Below, in pieces: positions 6,578-13,385 of a DNA stretch of 16,070 nucleotides. Source of the stretch: CATJXY01 sp964623925 (GTDB taxonomy: Bacteria; Bacillota_I; Bacilli_A; Erysipelotrichales; Erysipelotrichaceae). The stretch is taken from contig CAZUVT010000034.1 of the NCBI GenBank assembly GCA_964623925.1, positions 1 through 16,070 on the forward strand, written 5' to 3'. A program made the position numbers and the translations under genes. The notes below the pieces were generated by a model that was not told the DNA's origin, did no database searches, and was given only the letters and a program-made list of their open reading frames with translations. The stretch's first letter is position 1, and each line of letters starts with the position of its first letter.

Positions 6578-7615
6578 TTATCTCATCGCCAGTTCTACTA
6601 TCTTCTCAACTGTTTCTTCAAAAGAAACCCCACATGCCTTCATCATATTAGGAAAGCGGCTGTGAGAAGTAAATCCCGGAATGGTATTGACTTCATTAAA
6701 TACGATCTCTTTATCCGGAGTATAAAACATATCTACTCTTGCAAATCCGCTACATCCCAATATTTGATATATCTGTTTTGCCGTATCCTTGATCCGACTC
6801 GATTCTTCTTTAGAAATTCGGGCAGGAACATAGGTCTTTGAAGAATTATTGATATACTTTTCCTTGAAATCAAAGAAATCAGAAGAAAGCTCAATTTCAT
6901 CCACTTCTCCGATCATGATTTCGTTATCCTTGCCGATGATCGCACAGCCTACCTCAAATCCATCAATCATTTCCTCAATGACAACTTCACGATCATATCT
7001 GAATGCCGTCTTAATAGCTTCCTTTAAATCTTCTTCCTTATAGATCTTACTGATACCATAGGAAGATCCGGCATTGACCGGTTTGATAAAAACCGGATAT
7101 CCGATCATTCTAACTGAGTTACAAATATCCTCAAATTCGGTCCATGGCTGCACCGTTACACTTTTTGCAACCCGTATTCCATTTAAACGGACAAGATCAT
7201 GGGCTTTTACTTTATCCATACATAAGGCAGAGGCAAGAACTTTACATCCCGCATAAGGAATCCCGGCTAATTCAAGCAGTCCCTGAACCGTTCCGTCTTC
7301 TCCGTTTTTCCCATGCAATACAGGAAATGCGACATCAATCGGGGTAATCCTTGTCTCACAGATCAATCCACGGATTGATTTATCCGGGCTTAGAATGACC
7401 GGATAACAGAATTCCGGATCCTGCCATTGGTTCTTTTCAATTAAATCAGGATCTCCGACAAACTGAAACCATTCTCCTCTTTCATTGATTCCAACCAGCA
7501 CCACCTCATATTTTTCTTTATCCAAAGCTCGGATAACTGACGAAGCGGACTGTAAAGATACACCGTATTCTGATGATTCGCCCCCAAACAAAACCATAAC
7601 TGTCTTTTTTTCCAT
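6578..7615 (-). CDS. vanG: D-Ala-D-Ser ligase of the VanG/VanC type
   Basis: This 345-residue ATP-grasp ligase has the VanG/VanC signature rather than Ddl or VanA. The N-terminus has GGESSEYGVSLQSAS, with E16 in the place of the Ddl catalytic glutamate. The FPVLHGKNGEDGTVQG block and the ATP-grasp FIKPVNAGSSYGISK follow. The omega-loop region reads VDEIELSSDFFDFKEKY, and the C-terminal block is NEVNTIPGFTSHSRFPNMM. From memory of the VanG structure, Asp243, Phe252 and Arg324 mark D-Ser selection. With a constant offset of four they map to D239, F248 and R320, all present. The product would be D-alanyl-D-serine for peptidoglycan precursors with reduced vancomycin affinity. The start lies 3 bases after vanW, with AAAGGAA inside the vanW end. 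An ordinary D-Ala-D-Ala role is less likely. Confidence 0.9.
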   Translation of the reverse strand: MEKKTVMVLFGGESSEYGVSLQSASSVIRALDKEKYEVVLVGINERGEWFQFVGDPDLIEKNQWQDPEFCYPVILSPDKSIRGLICETRITPIDVAFPVLHGKNGEDGTVQGLLELAGIPYAGCKVLASALCMDKVKAHDLVRLNGIRVAKSVTVQPWTEFEDICNSVRMIGYPVFIKPVNAGSSYGISKIYKEEDLKEAIKTAFRYDREVVIEEMIDGFEVGCAIIGKDNEIMIGEVDEIELSSDFFDFKEKYINNSSKTYVPARISKEESSRIKDTAKQIYQILGCSGFARVDMFYTPDKEIVFNEVNTIPGFTSHSRFPNMMKACGVSFEETVEKIVELAMR

Positions 7616-7618
7616 AAC

Positions 7619-8437
7619 TTATTCCTTTCTGATCAACACTGTATCGGGCAGCTTGTATCCAATCTCACATTGATTCTCGTAACAGAACTCCTCTTTTAAG
7701 ATTCGCCCGTCTTCTGTCCTGTATTGTTTAAGAATGTCCAATCTCTCAAAGATTTTCTGACCTTTTTGAATATACTGTTCATTCTCTGCTTTGATCGTCA
7801 CTAAATAAGGTTGAGCCACATCGCTATAGATCCTTCCGATCAGTTCATCCTCAGTAATAATCAATTCAATTTGAAATGAGGCATGCGTATCATTTCTCAC
7901 TTTCAAATCCAGCCATCCCTGAGCTACAGTTGCATCCACGCCATCCGGTGTTCCGCTTTGCGAATTAGGAAAATCTTTGATCTTATGAGTATGTCTTTCG
8001 ACGATCGTCAAAGGAGTATGAAGAAACATCCAAAACAGATGATTGCTTAACAGACATAATCCGCCGCCTTTGACTGTGGTCAATTTATCATCCACCACAA
8101 CCAATCCTTCTTTATAGGGAACTTCCTTATCTGCATCTTTCACACTTTTCCAAAAAGAAAATGTTTCGTTGGGATGAATTACTAATTTTGATACTTTTTT
8201 ACTTGCCAATTTCAAATTGAAAACTTTATTATGCTGATAAACCATATCAAAACCTGTCTCTGTGTTATAAAGCGGTGTAGAAGACTCATAGATGCAGTAT
8301 TTCAATGGCTCCTGCTGAAATTCCTTGGCATATTTATTTCTATCCAAAGCCATTCCCGCATAGAAAAACAGTGTTTTCTGCTTTTGTCTGATGGGTAAGA
8401 GCCATGGAAAAATCTGAGTCAGTCTTTTTCTTGTCAT
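7619..8437 (-). CDS. vanW: VanW-family protein
   Basis: The 272-residue length matches VanW of the vanB and vanG clusters. The family core is clear: the HPNETFSFWKSV region (~88-99), the KGGGLCLLSNHLFWMFLH block (~123-140), then PLTIVERHTHKIKDFP and GVDATVAQGWLDLKVRN. No signal peptide or membrane helix is convincing; the N-terminus is basic and aromatic. The molecular role of VanW is not established even in the type clusters. The gene leads the vanW-ligase-racemase unit, as VanW precedes VanG in the Enterococcus faecalis vanG cluster. The start is preceded by AGAAGG. Upstream are an extended -10 promoter and an 11-bp-spaced repeat array. Confidence 0.92.
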   Translation of the reverse strand: MTRKRLTQIFPWLLPIRQKQKTLFFYAGMALDRNKYAKEFQQEPLKYCIYESSTPLYNTETGFDMVYQHNKVFNLKLASKKVSKLVIHPNETFSFWKSVKDADKEVPYKEGLVVVDDKLTTVKGGGLCLLSNHLFWMFLHTPLTIVERHTHKIKDFPNSQSGTPDGVDATVAQGWLDLKVRNDTHASFQIELIITEDELIGRIYSDVAQPYLVTIKAENEQYIQKGQKIFERLDILKQYRTEDGRILKEEFCYENQCEIGYKLPDTVLIRKE

Positions 8438-8465
8438 AAATTGATCCTTCTTTCTTGATGATTCT

Positions 8466-8519
8466 ATTTTATCAAAAAGAAATTAATCTCCCATTAACGC
8501 TCTGTTACAATTCTATTAA
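8466..8519 (-). promoter_or_regulatory. vanW promoter with 11-bp TTAAT repeat array
   Basis: The minus strand has an extended -10, TGATAAAAT (8474-8466), about 30 bases above the vanW start, and no good -35. Directly upstream TTAAT occurs at 8486-8482, 8497-8493 and 8519-8515. A degenerate copy, GTAAC, fills the fourth register at 8508-8504. All are exactly 11 bp apart. That spacing is the hallmark of direct-repeat boxes bound by OmpR/PhoB-family response regulators, the family of VanR. A weak -35 plus such an array suggests an activated promoter. The motif is A/T-rich, so chance cannot be excluded. Confidence 0.5.
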
Positions 8520-8564
8520 TGATTATTTAGTAAACATAAATAAATTATTAAGAAATGATTAACA

Positions 8565-8595
8565 CAAAAAAACAGATGATTTTTTTCATCTGTTT
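8565..8595 (-). terminator. Terminator of the polyamine operon after aguB
   Basis: On the minus strand AAACAGATGA (8595-8586) pairs perfectly with TCATCTGTTT (8579-8570), followed by a T-run down to 8565. It separates the polyamine operon from vanW, whose promoter lies about 95 bases further on. Confidence 0.92.
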
Positions 8596-8618
8596 CTTTA
8601 ACTATCTTAACTTTATTC

Positions 8619-9497
8619 TTATTTTTCAGTGAGCATGCGATACACATGAGGTCTACGGTCTCTGAATAACCCCCATGATAAGCGGTTTTCCTGAACCTGA
8701 TCCAAATCATATTCATGGATCAGGATCTCTTCACGATCTCTTGAAGCAGATTCCACGATCTCTCCCGTTTCATCACACATAAAGGAAGAACCGTAAAAGA
8801 GAAGCGAAGAAGACTGATTATTGTTGTCAGCACAAGGATCTACTTTTTCTTCTCCGATTCGATTGGCGGCAATGACCGGAACAAGATTCGTAGCGGCATG
8901 TCCCTGCATGCAACGACGCCAATGTGACATGCTGTCACAATTCAAGATCGGTTCCGATCCAATGGCCGTCGGATAGAATATCAATTCTGCTCCACTTAGG
9001 GCCAAACAGCGCGCCACTTCCGGAAACCACTGATCCCAGCAGATACCGGCCCCCACTTTTCCATAAGCTGTTTCAAACACTTTAAATCCGCTATTCCCCG
9101 GAGTGAAATAAAATTTTTCCTGATAAACATGATCATCGGGAATGTGAGTCTTGCGATAGATGCCCAGATTCTCTCCATTTGCATCAATACAGGTCAAAGA
9201 ATTATACAAAACATTTCCATCTTTTTCATAAAAGCTGATCAGTAAAACGACATTCAATTCTTGTGCCAGAGTTTCTGCCATTTTTACAGCCGGATCTTCT
9301 TCTACAGGCAAAGCATAATTGTAAAAATCATAACGCCTTTGCTGACAAAAATATTCGTGCTCAAACAATTCCGGTAAAAGTATGATCTGTGCTCCTGAAT
9401 TTGCTGCACTTCTTATTTTTTCTTCTGCTTTTTTCAAATTTTCCTCTACGCAGACACTGCATTGCATCTGAATTGCAGCAACTTTCACCTTTCTCAT
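8619..9497 (-). CDS. aguB: N-carbamoylputrescine amidase
   Basis: This 292-residue nitrilase-superfamily amidase would hydrolyse N-carbamoylputrescine to putrescine, CO2 and ammonia in the cytoplasm. The catalytic triad is visible: E43 in LLPELFEHEYFCQ, K116 in YRKTHIPDD, and C153 in GAGICWDQWFPE. The AguB-specific phrases FYPTAIGSEP, YGSSF and SWGLFRDRRPHVYR are all present, so assignment is firmer than for a generic carbon-nitrogen hydrolase. A somewhat enlarged polar loop (DPCADNNNQSSS, ~235-250) precedes YGSSF. It is the last gene of the pot operon, 21 bases after the aminotransferase, with AAAGGAG at its start. No agmatine deiminase (AguA), the usual partner, is in the window, so the carbamoylputrescine source must be encoded elsewhere or imported. 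Confidence 0.87.
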   Translation of the reverse strand: MRKVKVAAIQMQCSVCVEENLKKAEEKIRSAANSGAQIILLPELFEHEYFCQQRRYDFYNYALPVEEDPAVKMAETLAQELNVVLLISFYEKDGNVLYNSLTCIDANGENLGIYRKTHIPDDHVYQEKFYFTPGNSGFKVFETAYGKVGAGICWDQWFPEVARCLALSGAELIFYPTAIGSEPILNCDSMSHWRRCMQGHAATNLVPVIAANRIGEEKVDPCADNNNQSSSLLFYGSSFMCDETGEIVESASRDREEILIHEYDLDQVQENRLSWGLFRDRRPHVYRMLTEK

Positions 9498-9518
9498 AAA
9501 CTTCTCCTTTATAAATAG

Positions 9519-10721
9519 CTAATCCTGTTGATATTTGATCAAAGCATCCTTGATCCGATATAAAGCATCATATACTTTTTCATCATCGCGATAGATTCCA
9601 AGAACGATACGAAGATGTCCTTCTCCGCCAGGTCCATAGAAAGAACCTTCATTGCAAGCCACTTTTGCTTCTTTTATCAAATATTGATAAACATCTTTTG
9701 ATGATCCAAGTTTTGATACATCTACCCAGCATAAGAATCCCGATTCCGGCATCAGCATATGCACATTCGGAATACTATTGATGATCTCATATGCTTTCTT
9801 ACGTCTGTTATCAAAGGCTTTTTCAAAGATCTCCATGAAAGAAGGATCTTTATAAGCTTCGATCATGGCAACCTGGACCATCGTATTCGTCGCACCTAAA
9901 ACACTGACCGTAGCAGCCAGCATTGCATCCATGAAGACATCGCTGCAGACATTGAATCCGATTCTGAATCCACTGAATCCCATGCCTTTTGATGCAGAAA
10001 AAACGGTGATCGTTCTTTCAAACATTCCCGGTAAAGATGCCGGTGTAATCATTTCATTTTCATAGGTGAAATCTTCAAATGCCTGATCGCAAACCAAGAT
10101 CAGATCATGCTTGATCACAAATTGCGACAAAGCTTCCAATGATTCACGATTATAAACAGTCGTTGTCGGATTGTTTGGATGAGTCAAGATGACCATTTTA
10201 GTTTTCTCACTCACATGCTTTTCAAACTCCTGAATATCCAGCTGATAGCCGTTTTCTTCTTTGAGAAGGATCGGTACCAAAACACCGTTATTCAAGGTAA
10301 CATTGGTAAAATTGTTAGGATAGCTTGGACTAGGAACCAATACTTCATCTCCCGGTTCAATAAATGGAAATACAGCATAGAACAAGCCTGAATCCGATCC
10401 CGGTGTAATCAGGATATTTCTCTTCGGATCAACATGAAGACCATTTTTCTTCGCTAATCGTTCGGCAATAACCGCTTTCAGTTCTTCATTTCCACTAGGT
10501 GCCGTATAATGAGCAGCCAAAGGTCCTCTTAAAACTTCGATTGCCTTATCTAAAACATGTTCAGGCAGGGAGAAATCCGGAGTAAACGGATCTGCCCATC
10601 CCATCAGATCAACACCCTCTTTTGCAAGATCGGTGTAGCTGCTGCCGACATCTGCTTTATCACTTGCCTCAAATAATCCGCCGCTTAAAGGCTGGAATGC
10701 TTTTTTCATTTTCTCTTTCAT
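9519..10721 (-). CDS. Class I/II PLP-dependent aminotransferase of the polyamine operon
   Basis: The 400-residue protein is a fold-type I aminotransferase of aspartate-aminotransferase type. The PLP lysine is K245 in SASKGMGFSGFRIG. Asn184 lies in THPNNPT, Asp212 in VCDQAFEDF (where DEVY is more usual), and the C-terminal arginine region is GHLRIVLG. The N-terminal part keeps the AHYTAPSGNEELKAVIAERL block. Position inside the potABCD operon, directly before aguB, implies a substrate made from or with imported polyamines. Putrescine transaminases are normally class III enzymes, so a true polyamine transaminase would be unusual. An amino-acid or 4-aminobutanal/GABA-linked reaction is an alternative. 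The start is supported by AAGGAG 8 bases upstream. The substrate is unknown. Confidence 0.82.
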   Translation of the reverse strand: MKEKMKKAFQPLSGGLFEASDKADVGSSYTDLAKEGVDLMGWADPFTPDFSLPEHVLDKAIEVLRGPLAAHYTAPSGNEELKAVIAERLAKKNGLHVDPKRNILITPGSDSGLFYAVFPFIEPGDEVLVPSPSYPNNFTNVTLNNGVLVPILLKEENGYQLDIQEFEKHVSEKTKMVILTHPNNPTTTVYNRESLEALSQFVIKHDLILVCDQAFEDFTYENEMITPASLPGMFERTITVFSASKGMGFSGFRIGFNVCSDVFMDAMLAATVSVLGATNTMVQVAMIEAYKDPSFMEIFEKAFDNRRKKAYEIINSIPNVHMLMPESGFLCWVDVSKLGSSKDVYQYLIKEAKVACNEGSFYGPGGEGHLRIVLGIYRDDEKVYDALYRIKDALIKYQQD

Positions 10722-10736
10722 GGTTTATTCTCCTTA

Positions 10737-11816
10737 TTAGCTGACTTTGATTTTGATCCATAGTTCGGATAGTTTTTTCTTCAATACTTCATTGTGCTCA
10801 AAAACTTCATCTTTCTCATAACCGGATCTTGGCAGATAAGCCTCATTGCCTTCATACTCACCGCCTGCTCCGCTCAGATCATCAAGAACATCCTGATTAG
10901 CACTTGTATAGCCGACTGTCAAGGAGCTGTCAACGGCAGATTCATAGCTTAAGCTGAAGTTGATAAACTCATGCGCCAAATTGGCACAATTCGCATTAGC
11001 AGGAATAACCATGGCATCCGACCACAAATTGGTTCCCTGCTCCGGCTGATAATAAGCCATATTTTCATTTTCAGAAATGATATAGGCAGCCGCACCGCTG
11101 TATACAACGGCAAGTGCCTTTTCTTCGTTAATCATGGCATCATTGACTTCATCGGTAACATATCCCGGCTTCATCGTCTTGTGAAGATCTAAAAGCCACT
11201 GATAAGCTTCTTCGATTTCATCTTCATTTTCTGTATTCATAGAATATCCTAAGGCTTTAAATGCAACCATAAAGCTGTCGCGTTCTGAATCATACATAAA
11301 GATATTTCCGGCATATTCTGTATCTTTTAAGATATCCCATCCCATTTTTTCTACTTTAGCAGGATCTATGATCGTCTTGTTGTAGATAATACCGACAGAT
11401 CCCCAGAAATAAGGAACAGAATAGGTATTGTCCGGATCATATGGAAGATTTCTGACACCCTCTGCCAATGAATCCAAGACAGTCAGCTTGCTGTGATCCA
11501 AAGTCTGAAGGCGTCCTTCTTCGATCAGACGTTCGATCATATAATCAGAAGGAACTAAAATGTCATACGCATTTCCTCCAAGCAGAGATGTATACATCTG
11601 CTCATTGGAATCAAACATGGAATAATTGACTTTAACATTGTACTGATTTTCAAAGTTATAAAGAACATCTTCGCCGATATATTCACCCCAGTTGTACACA
11701 TTCAAGACATCACAGCCATAAGCTTCGATCGGATCAAAATCACTATCCCCTTTTGATGAACACCCTGCTGCTAAAACCAAAGTCAAAGCACAAATCAATT
11801 TAAGCATTTTTTTCAT
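10737..11816 (-). CDS. potD: Spermidine/putrescine ABC transporter substrate-binding lipoprotein
   Basis: The 359-residue precursor has a lipoprotein signal: MKK start, a hydrophobic core, and the lipobox LAAGC with Cys19 as the lipidated residue. The mature protein is a periplasmic-binding-protein type II fold anchored on the outer face of the membrane. It keeps the PotD pattern: NWGEYIG (42-48), VPSDYM (88-93), and GTNLWSDAMVIP (261-272). W43, Y46, S90, Y92, W265, D267 and Y303 align with remembered polyamine-contact residues of E. coli PotD. The W229 equivalent appears to be Tyr239, which may shift putrescine/spermidine preference. The start overlaps potC by 17 bases and has an AGAAGG site 6 bases upstream. 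It would pass polyamines to PotB-PotC. Confidence 0.93.
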   Translation of the reverse strand: MKKMLKLICALTLVLAAGCSSKGDSDFDPIEAYGCDVLNVYNWGEYIGEDVLYNFENQYNVKVNYSMFDSNEQMYTSLLGGNAYDILVPSDYMIERLIEEGRLQTLDHSKLTVLDSLAEGVRNLPYDPDNTYSVPYFWGSVGIIYNKTIIDPAKVEKMGWDILKDTEYAGNIFMYDSERDSFMVAFKALGYSMNTENEDEIEEAYQWLLDLHKTMKPGYVTDEVNDAMINEEKALAVVYSGAAAYIISENENMAYYQPEQGTNLWSDAMVIPANANCANLAHEFINFSLSYESAVDSSLTVGYTSANQDVLDDLSGAGGEYEGNEAYLPRSGYEKDEVFEHNEVLKKKLSELWIKIKVS

Positions 11817-12603
11817 ATTTAACCTTCTTTCTATCCTTAATCATAGGCACGACATTAACTAATACGAGAACAAGCGTTACAATAACAACGATCAATGTGG
11901 ACAGAGCATTAATGCTCGGATTGATTCTCTTGATGGAAGAATACACATAAATCGCAATCGTGTTGACACCTGGACCTGTTGTAAAAAATGAAATCACAAA
12001 ATCATCAAAAGACATCGTAAATGCAATCAGGGCACCGGATACGATTCCCGGCATGATCTGGGGGATGATGACTTTCATCAAAGCCTGAAGAGGAGTAGCC
12101 CCTAGATCCAATGCTGCTTCCGCCAAATTATTGTCAAGCTGGCGAAGTTTCGGCATGATGCTCAAGATCACATAAGGAATGCAGAATGCAATATGCGACA
12201 ATAACAAAGTCATAAATCCGGTTCGAATATTCAAAGATGTGAACAGAAGCATAAATCCGATCGCTGTTACGATATCCGGATTCATCATCGGCAGATCATT
12301 GATCTGAAGGACGACATCGCGTACAAGACGTTTGGATTTGGAAAGTCCGATTGCCGTCAATGTACCGATAATTGTCGAAACGACAGTCGCAATTACCGCA
12401 ATGATAATCGTGTAATAGATTGCTTCCATGATCTGATGATCCGAAAACATCCGCTCATACCAGCGAAGCGAAAATCCCGTAAAATTAGTCAGACTTCTGG
12501 ATTCGTTGAAACTGAAAAACATTACATAAATAATAGGAATGTAAAAGAATAATAGAATCAAAGCCAAATAGCTGTTTGAAAACCACTTTTTCATTCTGTT
12601 CAT
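11800..12603 (-). CDS. potC: Spermidine/putrescine ABC transporter permease PotC
   Basis: This 267-residue inner-membrane permease has about six transmembrane segments. The EAA loop that docks onto the ATPase is clear at ~161-187: AEAALDLGATPLQALMKVII, then PQIMPGIVSG. The N-terminal RWYERMF region and the GALIAFTMSFDDFVISFFT block are typical of PotC. It overlaps potB by 4 bases (ATGA) and potD by 17. A GGGAGG ribosome site lies 9 bases before the start, inside potB. It pairs with PotB to form the channel. Confidence 0.93.
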   Translation of the reverse strand: MNRMKKWFSNSYLALILLFFYIPIIYVMFFSFNESRSLTNFTGFSLRWYERMFSDHQIMEAIYYTIIIAVIATVVSTIIGTLTAIGLSKSKRLVRDVVLQINDLPMMNPDIVTAIGFMLLFTSLNIRTGFMTLLLSHIAFCIPYVILSIMPKLRQLDNNLAEAALDLGATPLQALMKVIIPQIMPGIVSGALIAFTMSFDDFVISFFTTGPGVNTIAIYVYSSIKRINPSINALSTLIVVIVTLVLVLVNVVPMIKDRKKVKYEKNA

Positions 12604-13385
12604 CCTTTATCGCCTCCCACTTCCCGATCTAATTTCTTCGTAACATACATCGAGATCATAATAACGACCGCCATGATCAACGAAATGGCACTTCCGAAAT
12701 TCCAGTCTCCGGTCGATACGAAGTAATTTTCAATCAAATTACCAATCAGAACATAATCTCCGCCACCTAACAGCTTTGGAATGAAGAAACTGGATACAGC
12801 AGGAAGAAAAACCAGTGTGATTCCGGATATCACTCCCGGAAGTGACAGCGGAAAAATCACTTTTAAGAATGTCTGAACCTTATTGGCCCCTAAATCTTCT
12901 GCCGCTGTAATCAGACTGCGATCCATCTTAGAGAGCGATGTATAGATCTGGATGATCATAAAAGGAATGAAATTGTAAACCATTCCGACAAATACTTTTA
13001 CTTCGGAAGAGAAATCAAAATAACCCAGAATTCCTCTCCATGCATAAGTACGGATGATCATGTTGATCCACATCGGCAATGTTACCAGCAATATAAACAA
13101 TCCCTGTTTCTTCTCATCCAGCTGCGCTATGAAATACGCTGCCGGATATCCTAATAAAATACAAAATAAGGTTGTTATAAAGGCAATTCTCAAAGATCTC
13201 CATAATACGACCGGAAAGATTCCGTCTGAGAAGAAACGTGTAAAATTGCCAAAAGTAAACTGCAGTGTCAGAACACTGTTTCCCTCTTTAGTAAAAGCAT
13301 AGAGGATGATCAAGGCCATCGGCATGACAATGAAAGCAGTGATCCATGCAATATACGGCCATGAAAGCTTTGCGAATGATTTCAT
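12600..13385 (-). CDS. potB: Spermidine/putrescine ABC transporter permease PotB
   Basis: This 261-residue permease has about six membrane helices (first ~12-31, last ~232-249). The EAA motif lies at ~161-184: AAEDLGANKVQTFLKVIFPL followed by SLPG. The sequences LPMWINMIIRTYAWRGIL and FFIPKLLGGGDYVLIGNLI are characteristic of PotB, which distinguishes it from PotC. Its ATG overlaps the potA stop by one base (TGATG), and GGGAGG lies 6 bases upstream within potA. It forms the heterodimeric channel with PotC. Confidence 0.93.
   Translation of the reverse strand: MKSFAKLSWPYIAWITAFIVMPMALIILYAFTKEGNSVLTLQFTFGNFTRFFSDGIFPVVLWRSLRIAFITTLFCILLGYPAAYFIAQLDEKKQGLFILLVTLPMWINMIIRTYAWRGILGYFDFSSEVKVFVGMVYNFIPFMIIQIYTSLSKMDRSLITAAEDLGANKVQTFLKVIFPLSLPGVISGITLVFLPAVSSFFIPKLLGGGDYVLIGNLIENYFVSTGDWNFGSAISLIMAVVIMISMYVTKKLDREVGGDKG

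Noticed and set aside
8438..8564. Riboswitch or T-box leader before vanW
   Set aside because: The leader from the predicted start to vanW is under 30 bases, and no T-box or riboswitch core was seen.
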